Shown: in pieces, positions 1-6,674 of the stretch
Numbering within the stretch: the first letter of the stretch is position 1
Layout of the letters: each line of letters opens with the position of its first letter
Assembly: GCA_021153185.1 (NCBI GenBank)
Contig: JAGKTY010000044.1
Location: 1 to 12,276, forward strand
Direction: 5' to 3'
DNA from: Lachnospiraceae bacterium
GTDB taxonomy: Bacteria > Bacillota > Clostridia > Lachnospirales > Lachnospiraceae
Length of the DNA stretch: 12,276 nucleotides
Program-made: the position numbers and the translations under genes
Notes under the pieces: model-generated
What the model was told of the DNA's origin: nothing
The model's database searches: none
What the model saw: the letters and a program-made list of their open reading frames with translations, nothing else

Positions 1-2
1 GA

Positions 3-185
3 CTCAAAGGATATAAGAATTATAGGGATGCTAAAGAAGCAGTGGAACGAGGAGAACTTTCCAAAGAAGTTTTTGATGGATGGATAAATGATATAAAAAC
101 AGGTTTGGAACTCCATAATATGAGAACTGATAAATACGATAAAATTGGGCTAGCAAAAAAAGAGGCGGAAAACGATATAATATAA
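3..185 (+). CDS. 3' end of unrecognised gene (partial)
   Basis: An open frame enters from the left edge and ends at TAA (183-185). It encodes the last 60 residues of a charged, hydrophilic protein containing YKNYRDAKEAVERGELS and GWINDIKTGLELHNM; it has no membrane segment. I do not recognise the family. It does not look like the end of a PadR regulator, which is the usual partner upstream of a HAAS/DUF1700 gene. The stretch is visibly AT-richer than the genes downstream. Its stop lies 12 bases before the next start, and the next gene's AAGGAAG ribosome binding site overlaps the stop region, so the two could be co-transcribed. Frame 1 is also open to base 87, so the frame call is only moderately secure. 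Confidence 0.5.
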   Translation, partial: LKGYKNYRDAKEAVERGELSKEVFDGWINDIKTGLELHNMRTDKYDKIGLAKKEAENDII

Positions 186-197
186 GGAAGTTTTTGA

Positions 198-653
198 ATG
201 AATAAATATGAGTTTATCAGAGAATTGAACGCACATCTGAAGGGAAAGGTGTCTGAGCAGGAGTTTGCAGATACGATTTCCTATTATGAGGATTACATTG
301 ATTCGCAAATCCGCACGGGCAAACGTGAGGAGGAAGTAATCGCTGCTCTTGGAAGTCCGAGACTTCTGGCCAAAAGCATTATCACTGCCAATAACGCAGA
401 TGAGAGCTTTGCGGGGCGCAGTGAGGCAAATCATTATGGCGATTACGGAAGCGATACGGAGACGACATATACGACAAACAAATTCTATATCAATGGGCAT
501 GCTGTGCCAATCTGGCTTGTGCTCGCCATCGTCCTGTTTGTTGTTGTTTTGGTGCTTGTGCTTGTCTTTAAGGCACTTGTCTTTCTGGCACCTGTTCTTT
601 TGGTGATTGCATGTGCCTGCATCATTTACAAATTTCTGACCGGAAGGTTGTAG
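198..653 (+). CDS. HAAS/DUF1700-domain membrane protein
   Basis: The 151-residue protein begins with a HAAS (DUF1700) domain, about residues 1-62, with the typical pattern MNKYEFIRELNAHL, then a DTISYYEDYID helix, then EEEVIAALGSPRLLAKSI. A polar linker (about 63-100) follows, then two adjoining hydrophobic segments, about 104-125 and 127-147. The C-terminus is short and basic. HAAS proteins are small membrane proteins of Firmicutes, usually next to PadR-type regulators and thought to act in signalling or envelope stress; no biochemical function is established for this one. The start is supported by AAGGAAG (184-190), 7 bases upstream of the ATG. No PadR gene is visible here, although one could lie to the left of the window. 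Confidence 0.85.
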   Translation: MNKYEFIRELNAHLKGKVSEQEFADTISYYEDYIDSQIRTGKREEEVIAALGSPRLLAKSIITANNADESFAGRSEANHYGDYGSDTETTYTTNKFYINGHAVPIWLVLAIVLFVVVLVLVLVFKALVFLAPVLLVIACACIIYKFLTGRL

Positions 654-731
654 AGAAGTAATCCCCTAAATGCCTGAAGACTCTTTGCGCTGATGGTGTT
701 TGAGATGCATATGAAATGTGAAATAATAGTA

Positions 732-761
732 GAATAGCCTGTCAGGGGTGACAGGCTATTC
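732..761. terminator. 13-bp perfect hairpin, possible terminator
   Basis: GAATAGCCTGTCA (732-744) pairs perfectly with TGACAGGCTATTC (749-761) around a GGGG loop. It lies about 80 bases after the HAAS gene. There is no T-tract on the plus strand. On the minus strand the following bases read ACTATTATTT, a weak T-rich tail. It may be a transcript-end stabiliser rather than a classical intrinsic terminator. Confidence 0.45.
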
Positions 762-781
762 CGGAGTATAGATATTAATAC

Positions 782-823
782 GTTTCCACAGCAGGTGAAT
801 TGGGGATTTCTGCTGTTAGAAAC
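782..823. repeat. Imperfect inverted repeat upstream of promoter
   Basis: GTTTC (782-786) pairs with GAAAC (819-823), and ACAGCAG (788-794) pairs with CTGCTGT (810-816), leaving a 15-base loop and a small internal bulge. It ends 18 bases before the -35 box of the promoter at 841, a position suited to a regulator site. Function is inference only. Confidence 0.4.
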
Positions 824-840
824 ATTATACGACTTTCTTA

Positions 841-869
841 TTTAAATTTCAATCGGAAATTTGTATAAT
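841..869 (+). promoter_or_regulatory. Sigma-A promoter for methyltransferase operon
   Basis: TTTAAA (841-846, 4 of 6 matches to the -35 consensus), a 17-base spacer, then a perfect TATAAT (864-869). A second TATAAT (878-883) lies 14 bases downstream but has no good -35. Transcription would start near 876, giving a leader of about 210 bases. Confidence 0.6.
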
Positions 870-1087
870 TTTAGAAGTATAATTCATAAAATTTCATTCA
901 CAATTCGGAAGCATATTTGCGAAACAGCCTTTTGGGGGCTTTCCTTTTATGCATGTGGTTGCTTCGCTATATCAATTTTCCAAAATATGTTTATGCAGGC
1001 AGGCTTCACCTGTTTGTTGAAATTTGCATAGCGTTGAATCGCGATTTATTATTAGTTCAATGCATTGTACATAATAGAGGTTATAAC

Positions 1088-2230
1088 ATGAGACGATATA
1101 CACTGATTGCACCATGCCATTTTGGGCTGGAGGCAGTTTTAAAAAGAGAAATATGTGATTTGGGATACGAAATCGCACAGGTGAGCGATGGGCGGGTGAC
1201 ATTTTACGGTGACGAGGAAGCGGTCGTGCGTGCCAATATTTTCCTGCGCACGGCAGAACGTATCCTGATTCAGGTAGGAACGTTTCATGCAGAAACATTC
1301 GAAGAGCTGTTTCAGGGAACGAAGAACTTGCCGTGGGAGGACTATATCGAAAAGGATGGAAAATTCTGGGTCGCAAAAGCGGGAAGTGTCAAGAGCAAGC
1401 TGTTTAGCCCGTCGGATATCCAGTCAATTATGAAAAAGGCGATGGTGGAGCGTCTGAAATCCTGCTACGAAATCAATTGGTTCCCGGAGACGGGGAACAG
1501 CTATCCGATCCGTGTATTTCTCCACAAGGATGAAGTGACGGTAGGACTTGACACGACCGGAGAGTCGTTACATAAACGTGGGTATCGTAAGTTGACGGCG
1601 AAGGCGCCGATTGCCGAAAATCTTGCGGCGGCGCTTATTATGCTGACGCCCTGGAAGGGAGAGCGCATTTTGGTCGATCCGTTTTGCGGAAGCGGAACGT
1701 TCCCGATTGAGGCGGCAATGATGGCAGCAAACATCGCACCGGGCATGAACCGTTCGTTTGCGGCGGAAGATTGGGGACATATTGTTTCCAAAAAGAATTG
1801 GTATGACGCGATTGATGAGGCAAATGATCTGATGGATGATTCCGTAAAGACGGATATTCAGGCATATGACCTTGATCCGCAAATGGTCAAAATTGCCAGG
1901 GAAAATGCACGTCTCGCGGGAGTAGATCATCTCATTCATTTTCAGGAGCGGGACGTGTCCCAATTGAGCCACAGCGGGAAATACGGGTTTATCATCACGA
2001 ATCCGCCTTATGGAGAACGGCTTTCGGAAAAAGCACAGATGGGTGCGCTTTACAAAACAATCGGCGAGCGTTACCGCGTACTTGACAGTTGGTCGATGTA
2101 TTTGATTACGGCGTATGAGGATGCGGAGAAAGCAATCGGAAAGAAAGCGGACAAAAACCGTAAAATTTACAATGGAATGATGAAAACATACTTTTATCAA
2201 TATATGGGGCCAAAGCCATGCAAAAAATAA
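1088..2230 (+). CDS. THUMP-domain class I RNA methyltransferase (YpsC/RlmL-like)
   Basis: A 380-residue SAM-dependent RNA methyltransferase of the UPF0020 family, probably acting on 23S rRNA guanine N2 by analogy with RlmL. An N-terminal ferredoxin-like/THUMP region spans about residues 1-155. The family block LDTTGESLHKRGYR follows at 154-167. The Rossmann catalytic domain has SAM motif I, DPFCGSGT (197-204), an acidic motif AYDLDP (259-264) and the target-base motif NPPYGERL (305-312). Length fits the Firmicutes YpsC group (about 380). The frame stays open upstream to a TTG at 917, but the ATG at 1088 follows AGAGG (1076-1080) and begins with the family's RRYTLIAPCHFGLEAVLKRE. It is the first gene of a tight operon, and the next gene's ATG overlaps its last 13 bases. 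The exact modified base cannot be read from the sequence. Confidence 0.93.
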   Translation: MRRYTLIAPCHFGLEAVLKREICDLGYEIAQVSDGRVTFYGDEEAVVRANIFLRTAERILIQVGTFHAETFEELFQGTKNLPWEDYIEKDGKFWVAKAGSVKSKLFSPSDIQSIMKKAMVERLKSCYEINWFPETGNSYPIRVFLHKDEVTVGLDTTGESLHKRGYRKLTAKAPIAENLAAALIMLTPWKGERILVDPFCGSGTFPIEAAMMAANIAPGMNRSFAAEDWGHIVSKKNWYDAIDEANDLMDDSVKTDIQAYDLDPQMVKIARENARLAGVDHLIHFQERDVSQLSHSGKYGFIITNPPYGERLSEKAQMGALYKTIGERYRVLDSWSMYLITAYEDAEKAIGKKADKNRKIYNGMMKTYFYQYMGPKPCKK

Positions 2231-3195
2231 GAAAACATATCGCGATGATCGGGCTCGTGTGTCTGGCGCTCGGATTTCCGGTGGCACTTCGCTATTATTT
2301 TTACCAAAATGATCAGATGGCGCTTTTGGGGACAGGACCGATGAAAAGCACGTTATATAAGGTAGAAAAAACATTTGAGCAGGAAGATAACAGAATTCTT
2401 TTAAAGGTTGGCAAGAAAACTGAGCAAAGAAGCGCCGTATTATCGGAGAACTTTCCGGAGCATATGTTTGAAATCAAGATTCCAGACGTGCAGGCAAAGG
2501 CTGTGGCAGAAGCCGGAATGGGCGGCGATTTGACACATGTCGACAGCATCTGGACGAGGGACATAGAGGAAGGATGTCTCATTCAGGTCATTTTGGATGG
2601 GCCGTACTGCGCAGAAGTATCGATAGAAGATGGGATTCTTGGAATTGATGTGAAGCATCCCGGAAGTGTATATGAGCAGATTGTGGTAATTGACCCGGGC
2701 AGGTATGAAGAGCAGGATTTATGCTTGGATGTCGCACGGCGCGTACAAGAAAAGCTTTCAGGGGACGGCATCGAAGTGGTTTTGACACGCACAGATGACC
2801 ACACTTACTCGCAGGAACAAAATGCATCATTGGCAAATGATGTGGGCGCAGACTTGTTTGTAGCGCTGGAGATGCCGCGGAGCGAGGATGCAACCTTATG
2901 CGGCGTCCGCTGTTTATATAATAGTGTCTTTTTCATGCCGGGGCTTGGAAGCGGCGAGCTTGCATTTATATTAGAAGAAAGTGTGCTTTCCAAAACAGGG
3001 GCAAAAAGTCTTGGAATAGAGCCCGGTGACGGCAATGTTTTAATAGATTATGCACAGATGCCGGTTGCGATCGTGCAGCTTGGGTATCAGAGCAATGAAA
3101 AGGAAAACCAAAGACTTTGCAACGAAACATACAGGCAGCACTTGGCAGATGGAATCAGTCTTGGTATCATAGAGGCATACAAGCAGAAGGAGTAG
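2218..3195 (+). CDS. Amidase_3-fold protein with degenerate zinc site (probable pseudo-amidase)
   Basis: 325 residues. A basic N-terminus and one hydrophobic segment (about 8-25) suggest a membrane anchor or uncleaved signal. An AMIN-like beta-rich region (about 82-148) follows, then an amidase_3 domain (about 155-323). The fold signature is clear: VVIDPG (156-161), EEQDLCLDVARRV, LTRTDDHTY, ASLANDVGADLFVA, and PVAIVQLGYQSNEKE near the end. The residues that bind zinc or catalyse in N-acetylmuramoyl-L-alanine amidases are mostly replaced. The DPGH histidine is R162, the SIH histidine is E218, and the E of the ELGF motif is Q287; only the glutamate at 164/165 looks retained. Loss of activity is therefore likely, leaving a peptidoglycan-binding or regulatory role. 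The start overlaps the methyltransferase end by 13 bases, with only a weak upstream GGGG as ribosome binding site, suggesting translational coupling. Confidence 0.85.
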   Translation: MQKIRKHIAMIGLVCLALGFPVALRYYFYQNDQMALLGTGPMKSTLYKVEKTFEQEDNRILLKVGKKTEQRSAVLSENFPEHMFEIKIPDVQAKAVAEAGMGGDLTHVDSIWTRDIEEGCLIQVILDGPYCAEVSIEDGILGIDVKHPGSVYEQIVVIDPGRYEEQDLCLDVARRVQEKLSGDGIEVVLTRTDDHTYSQEQNASLANDVGADLFVALEMPRSEDATLCGVRCLYNSVFFMPGLGSGELAFILEESVLSKTGAKSLGIEPGDGNVLIDYAQMPVAIVQLGYQSNEKENQRLCNETYRQHLADGISLGIIEAYKQKE

Positions 3196-3198
3196 ACG

Positions 3199-3807
3199 AT
3201 GAGAATATTATTTGCGACAACAAATGCAGGCAAAATCAGAGAGGTTGCTGCAATCATGAAAGACGTCGGAATCGAGGTCGTATCGTTAAAAGATGCGGGG
3301 ATTTCGGCTGACATTGAGGAAAATGGTACAACATTTGAAGAAAATGCAATGATTAAGGCATCTTCGATTGCGGCTTTGCCGGAAGTTCAGGATGGTCAGA
3401 CAATCGTGATCGCAGATGATTCGGGCCTTGAGATTGATGCGCTTGGCGGGCAGCCGGGCATTTACTCTGCAAGATATTTGGGCGAGGATACGTCTTATGA
3501 CATCAAGAACGCAGAGTTAATCAAAAGACTTGAGGGCGTTGCGGATGAGAAGAGGACGGCGCGCTTTGTCTGCGCAATGGCAGCAGTGATGCCAAGCGGA
3601 GAGAAAATCGCAACAAAGGGTGTGATGGAAGGCCGCATCGGATATGAAATTGTCGGTGAAAATGGATTTGGATATGATCCGATTTTCTTTTTGCCACAAT
3701 ATGGCATGACCTCTGCACAAATCAGTCCTGAGGAGAAGAACCGCATCAGCCATAGAGGGCAGGCACTTGAGAAAATGAGAAAAGAATTGGCAGACAGATT
3801 GCAGTAG
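3199..3807 (+). CDS. rdgB: RdgB/HAM1 XTP/dITP pyrophosphatase
   Basis: A 202-residue cytosolic enzyme that hydrolyses non-canonical purine NTPs (dITP, XTP, ITP) to the monophosphate and pyrophosphate, keeping deaminated purines out of DNA and RNA. Family motifs appear in order: TTNAGKIREV (7-16) for phosphate binding, DDSGLEIDAL (73-82) with the metal-binding acidic pair, SARYLGE (90-96), NGFGYDPIF (155-163) for base recognition, and SHRGQAL (184-190). Length is typical of the family (about 190-205). The ATG follows AAGGAG (3187-3192) at 6 bases; its stop is 9 bases before the phosphoesterase start. Pairing with a YfcE-like gene downstream is common in Firmicutes (family knowledge). Confidence 0.96.
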   Translation: MRILFATTNAGKIREVAAIMKDVGIEVVSLKDAGISADIEENGTTFEENAMIKASSIAALPEVQDGQTIVIADDSGLEIDALGGQPGIYSARYLGEDTSYDIKNAELIKRLEGVADEKRTARFVCAMAAVMPSGEKIATKGVMEGRIGYEIVGENGFGYDPIFFLPQYGMTSAQISPEEKNRISHRGQALEKMRKELADRLQ

Positions 3808-3816
3808 AGGGAAGAT

Positions 3817-4296
3817 ATGCGCGTATTAATCGTAAGTGATACACACCGGAAAAATGAAAGCTTTATGGAAGTTGTCGCAAAAGAGTCACCGCTTGATCTG
3901 GTGATTCATTGTGGGGATGTTGAGGGAGCAGAATATACCATTGCAAATGCAGCAGGGTGTGAAAGCATTATCGTGATGGGGAACAATGATTTTTTTGCAG
4001 ACCTGCCAAGAGAAGTGGAGACGCAGATTGGGAACTATAAGGTGATGATTACGCATGGTCATGCGTACCGTGTAAATGCCGGAAATGAGATGTTAAAGGA
4101 CGAGGCAAGAGCACGCGGCATGGACATCGTCATGTATGGACATACCCACAGGCCGGTGATTGATATTGAGGAGGGTCTTGTGACAATTAATCCCGGTTCC
4201 TTATCGTATCCGAGACAGGATGGAAGAAAGCCGACGTATGTAATGATGGAGCTTGATGCTTCCGGAAAAGCATCATTTTCTTTGCGTTATGTTTGA
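3817..4296 (+). CDS. YfcE/MJ0936-type metallophosphoesterase
   Basis: A 159-residue calcineurin-like phosphoesterase with the full set of metal-site motifs. These are SDTH (D8, H10), HCGDVEG (D34), GNND (55-58), THGH (79-82) and GHTHRP (108-113), followed by NPGSLSYPR (125-133), which is typical of the YfcE/MJ0936 group. Members cleave phosphodiesters such as bis-p-nitrophenyl phosphate with Mn or Ni; the physiological substrate is unknown. There is no signal peptide, so it should be cytosolic. GAGGGAAG upstream of the ATG is the ribosome binding site. It is the last gene of the methyltransferase operon. No convincing T-tract terminator separates it from the tRNA promoter at 4353, so some read-through into the tRNA genes is possible. 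Confidence 0.95.
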   Translation: MRVLIVSDTHRKNESFMEVVAKESPLDLVIHCGDVEGAEYTIANAAGCESIIVMGNNDFFADLPREVETQIGNYKVMITHGHAYRVNAGNEMLKDEARARGMDIVMYGHTHRPVIDIEEGLVTINPGSLSYPRQDGRKPTYVMMELDASGKASFSLRYV

Positions 4297-4352
4297 CAAA
4301 AGTGCAAAAAATGCGCGGTTCTGAATTCGTGCAAAAAAAATAAAAAAGAGTA

Positions 4353-4381
4353 TTGACAGATTGCAGTGTGTCGCATATAAT
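4353..4381 (+). promoter_or_regulatory. Perfect-consensus sigma-A promoter of tRNA operon
   Basis: TTGACA (4353-4358), a 17-base spacer, and TATAAT (4376-4381): all 12 consensus bases with optimal spacing. It starts 57 bases after the phosphoesterase stop and drives the six-tRNA cluster. Transcription should begin close to 4388. Confidence 0.92.
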
Positions 4382-4385
4382 AAAT

Positions 4386-4408
4386 CTTGCGTTGCGAACA
4401 AACGCAAG
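4386..4408 (+). promoter_or_regulatory. 5' leader hairpin of tRNA transcript
   Basis: CTTGCGTT (4386-4393) pairs perfectly with AACGCAAG (4401-4408) around a 7-base loop. It sits at or just after the expected transcription start and 12 bases before the first tRNA. It may help processing or protect the 5' end; the role is inference. Confidence 0.55.
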
Positions 4409-4420
4409 TAAATAACGTAA

Positions 4421-4495
4421 CGGGGTGTGGCTCAGCTTGGCTAGAGCGCCTGGTTTGGGACCAGGAGGTCGCAGGTTCGAATCCTGTCACCCCGA
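4421..4495 (+). tRNA. tRNA-Pro(TGG)
   Basis: The acceptor strand CGGGGTG (4421-4427) pairs with CACCCCG (4488-4494), with discriminator A. The anticodon stem CCTGG/CCAGG encloses TTTGGGA with anticodon TGG. The T-loop is TTCGAAT. No CCA is encoded. First of six clustered tRNA genes. Confidence 0.96.
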
Positions 4496-4502
4496 CTTTT
4501 AT

Positions 4503-4573
4503 GCGGGTGTAGTTCAATGGTAGAACACCAGCCTTCCAAGCTGGATACGTGGGTTCGATTCCCATCACCCGCT
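4503..4573 (+). tRNA. tRNA-Gly(TCC)
   Basis: The acceptor GCGGGTG (4503-4509) pairs with CACCCGC (4566-4572), with discriminator T. The anticodon stem CCAGC/GCTGG encloses CTTCCAA, anticodon TCC. 71 bases; no CCA is encoded. It begins 7 bases after tRNA-Pro. Confidence 0.96.
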
Positions 4574-4592
4574 TATGCATTTGTTTGCATAT

Positions 4593-4666
<74 letters not shown>

Positions 4667-4694
4667 CTGCGGGATAAAGTTCATCCCAATATAT

Positions 4695-4769
4695 GGTGGG
4701 TATAGCGCAGTTGGTTAGCGCGCCAGATTGTGGCTCTGGAGGCCCAGGGTTCGAATCCCTGTATCCACC
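4695..4769 (+). tRNA. tRNA-His(GTG)
   Basis: The acceptor GTGGGTA (4696-4702) pairs with TATCCAC (4762-4768). The encoded G at 4695 can pair with discriminator C 4769, giving the G-1:C73 pair that histidyl-tRNA synthetase needs. The anticodon loop TTGTGGC has anticodon GTG. A seven-T run (4771-4777) follows almost directly, which could cause partial termination inside the cluster. Confidence 0.95.
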
Positions 4770-4783
4770 CTTTTTTTATATAT

Positions 4784-4855
4784 TGGGCTATCGCCAAGCG
4801 GTAAGGCACAGGACTTTGACTCCTGCATTCACCAGTTCGAATCTGGTTAGCCCAG
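4784..4855 (+). tRNA. tRNA-Gln(TTG)
   Basis: The acceptor TGGGCTA (4784-4790) pairs with TAGCCCA (4848-4854), with discriminator G. The anticodon stem CAGGA/TCCTG encloses CTTTGAC, anticodon TTG. 72 bases; no CCA is encoded. Confidence 0.95.
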
Positions 4856-4871
4856 TTTCCTACTATTTTAT

Positions 4872-4944
4872 GGGCCACTAGCTCAGGTGGTAGAGCACTT
4901 GACTTTTAATCAAGTTGTCCGGGGTTCGAGTCCCCGGTGGCTCA
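4872..4944 (+). tRNA. tRNA-Lys(TTT)
   Basis: The acceptor GGGCCAC (4872-4878) pairs with GTGGCTC (4937-4943), including one G-T wobble, with discriminator A. The anticodon stem CTTGA/TCAAG encloses CTTTTAA, anticodon TTT. Last tRNA of the cluster, followed by a short T-run and then the terminator at 4986. Confidence 0.95.
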
Positions 4945-4985
4945 TTTTTTATGATACATGAGTGCCTTTATAAGAGGCGGTGTCG

Positions 4986-5009
4986 CAGTCCGGGAGGGCT
5001 GTTTTTTTT
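4986..5009 (+). terminator. Intrinsic terminator of tRNA cluster
   Basis: CAGTCC (4986-4991) pairs with GGGCTG (4996-5001), one T-G wobble, around a GGGA tetraloop, directly followed by eight Ts (5002-5009). It lies 42 bases after tRNA-Lys and isolates the tRNA operon from the sugar operon. Confidence 0.85.
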
Positions 5010-5105
5010 CTTTATAAATCTTCTTTCTGTTTCATTTCCCGATTCAAATTCATAGGAAAACACACTGTTTTGAGTAAAAAATCGAAAGAGTATAAAAACA
5101 GGTTA

Positions 5106-5114
5106 TGTTACAAT
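5106..5114 (+). promoter_or_regulatory. Extended -10 promoter of isomerase operon
   Basis: TGTTACAAT (5106-5114) is an extended -10 element (TG, one base, TACAAT). No good -35 lies 16-18 bases upstream, as expected for extended -10 or activator-dependent promoters. An alternative is TTGAGT (5070-5075) with TATAAA (5091-5096), but its 15-base spacing is short. Which one is used cannot be settled by eye. Confidence 0.45.
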
Positions 5115-5131
5115 GAATCCATCAAAATAAC

Positions 5132-5160
5132 GTTAGTCTGTGTGCGTTTGCAGACTATAA
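5132..5160 (+). promoter_or_regulatory. Dyad in isomerase leader, possible operator
   Basis: TAGTCTG (5134-5140) and CAGACTA (5151-5157) form an inverted repeat with a 10-base centre; GTTA at 5132 and TAAC just after the right arm extend the symmetry with a 2-base offset. It lies between the likely transcription start (about 5121) and the AAGGAGG ribosome binding site (5165-5171). A repressor there could block transcription of the sugar operon, or the mRNA hairpin could modulate translation. It does not match a catabolite-repression (cre) consensus. Confidence 0.4.
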
Positions 5161-5178
5161 CATAAAGGAGGATGTAAC

Positions 5179-6663
5179 ATGGAAAATATGCCGGTTATTA
5201 AAATTGGAATCGTGGCAGTCAGCAGAGACTGTTTTCCGGAGTCATTATCAGTAAACCGTAGAAAAGCGCTTGTAGAGGCTTACAAAAAACAGTACGGCGA
5301 GGCGGATATTTATGAGTGCCCAATCTGTATCGTTGAGAGCGAAATTCATATGGTGCAGGCACTTGAGGACATCAAGAAGGCGGGCTGTAATGCGCTTTGC
5401 GTATACCTCGGAAACTTTGGACCGGAGATTTCCGAGACGCTTCTTGCGAAACATTTTGAAGGACCAAAAATGTTTGTGGCAGCAGCAGAGGAGTCACAGA
5501 ACGATCTCATCCAGGGACGCGGTGATGCGTACTGCGGTATGCTCAATGCAAGCTACAACTTAAAGCTTCGCAATGTGAGGGCATATATCCCGGAGTATCC
5601 GGTTGGAGATGCGGAGGATTGTGCCAAAATGATTCACGAGTTTGTGCCGGTTGCCAGAGCAATCTTAGCACTTTCTGAACTCAAAATTATCAGCTTTGGG
5701 CCAAGACCACTCAACTTCCTTGCTTGTAATGCACCGATTCAGCAGCTTTACAATCTGGGAATCGAAATTGAAGAAAACTCAGAGCTTGATCTGTTTGAAA
5801 GCTTTAACAAACACGCAGGCGACCCAAGAATTCCTGAGGTTGTTGCCGATATGGAAAAAGAGCTTGGATGTGCCAATCAGAAACCGGAAATTCTGCCAAA
5901 GCTTGCACAGTATGAGCTGACACTGCTTGACTGGATTGAAGCGCACAAGGGTTATCGCAAATATGTTGCCATCGCCGGCAAATGCTGGCCTGCATTCCAG
6001 ACACAGTTTGGATTTGTGCCATGCTATGTCAACAGCCGTCTGACGGGACGCGGTATTCCGGTATCGTGTGAGGTTGATATTTACGGTGCGCTCAGTGAGT
6101 TTATCGGTACATGCGTCAGCGAGGATATTGTGACGCTTCTTGATATCAACAACTCCGTACCAAAGGATATGTATGAGGAGTCCATCAAAGGAAGCTTTGA
6201 TTATACACACCAGGATACGTTTATGGGATTCCACTGTGGCAATACGAATGCGAAAAAGCTTTCCGGTTGCGCGATGAAATATCAGATGATTATGGCGCGT
6301 AACCTCCCACAGGAAGTGACAAACGGAACACTTGAGGGTGATATTGTTCCTGGTGACATCACATTCTTCCGTCTGCAGAGCACCGCAGATTGCAAGCTTC
6401 GCGCTTATATTGCACAGGGCGAAGTACTTCCGGTGGCAACCAAATCATTCGGCGGTATCGGTATTTTTGCAATCCCGCAGATGGGCAGATTTTACCGTCA
6501 CGTGCTGATTGAGAAGAATTATCCGCATCATGGTGCAGTGGCGTTTGGACATCACGGAAAAGCACTGTATGAGGTGTTCAAATACATTGGCGTGCCGCTT
6601 GAGGATATTGACTTTAATCAGCCAAAAGGAATGCTTTACAAGACAGAAAATCCATTTGCTTAA
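5179..6663 (+). CDS. L-fucose/L-arabinose isomerase family aldose isomerase
   Basis: A 494-residue cytosolic protein of the FucI/AraA superfamily, metal-dependent enzymes converting an aldose to a ketose. The N-terminal alpha/beta region (about 5-170) begins with IKIGIVAVSRDCFPES. The catalytic core includes SCEVDIYGALSEFIG (296-310), LLDINN (320-325), FHCGN (351-355) and PHHGAVAFGHHG (449-460). E298 and D322 are 24 residues apart, the same spacing I recall for metal ligands E337 and D361 of E. coli FucI; H450 or H451 is the candidate third ligand. It differs from classical FucI (about 590 residues) and AraA (about 500) and belongs to the loosely annotated combined family. A perfect AAGGAGG lies 7 bases before the ATG. 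The xylulokinase starts 11 bases after the stop, so its product is probably a ketopentose. Candidate substrates are D-xylose, D-lyxose or D-arabinose; the true one is unknown. Confidence 0.88.
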   Translation: MENMPVIKIGIVAVSRDCFPESLSVNRRKALVEAYKKQYGEADIYECPICIVESEIHMVQALEDIKKAGCNALCVYLGNFGPEISETLLAKHFEGPKMFVAAAEESQNDLIQGRGDAYCGMLNASYNLKLRNVRAYIPEYPVGDAEDCAKMIHEFVPVARAILALSELKIISFGPRPLNFLACNAPIQQLYNLGIEIEENSELDLFESFNKHAGDPRIPEVVADMEKELGCANQKPEILPKLAQYELTLLDWIEAHKGYRKYVAIAGKCWPAFQTQFGFVPCYVNSRLTGRGIPVSCEVDIYGALSEFIGTCVSEDIVTLLDINNSVPKDMYEESIKGSFDYTHQDTFMGFHCGNTNAKKLSGCAMKYQMIMARNLPQEVTNGTLEGDIVPGDITFFRLQSTADCKLRAYIAQGEVLPVATKSFGGIGIFAIPQMGRFYRHVLIEKNYPHHGAVAFGHHGKALYEVFKYIGVPLEDIDFNQPKGMLYKTENPFA

Positions 6664-6674
6664 GAGGAGCAGGC

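Larger units (their letters stand above)
654..1087. other. Intergenic region with two dyads and a promoter
   Basis: I see no convincing gene in these 434 bases. They hold a 13-bp perfect hairpin (732-761), an imperfect 12-bp dyad (782-823), a sigma-A promoter (841-869) and a roughly 210-base leader before the methyltransferase. In the leader a weak AGCC/GGCT hairpin (926-940) followed by TTTCCTTTT might act as an attenuator. It matches no riboswitch that I recognise. Confidence 0.6.

Noticed and set aside
917..1087. A 57-codon N-terminal extension of the methyltransferase starting at TTG 917
   Set aside because: The extension has no family similarity and no ribosome binding site. The ATG at 1088 has AGAGG upstream and begins with the conserved family N-terminus.
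876..1087. Riboswitch or T-box in the methyltransferase leader
   Set aside because: I see no conserved core of a known class and only weak local stems, so nothing beyond a long leader can be supported.
1568..2374. A 268-residue open frame on the minus strand
   Set aside because: It lies antisense to the methyltransferase and the amidase-fold gene. It is rich in Arg/His/Cys as expected for a shadow frame, with no recognisable domain and no ribosome binding site.
4297..4350. Terminator after the phosphoesterase gene
   Set aside because: Only a 5-bp stem with a wobble (GCGCG/CGTGC) is found, and it is followed by an A-run rather than a T-run, so it would not terminate plus-strand transcription.
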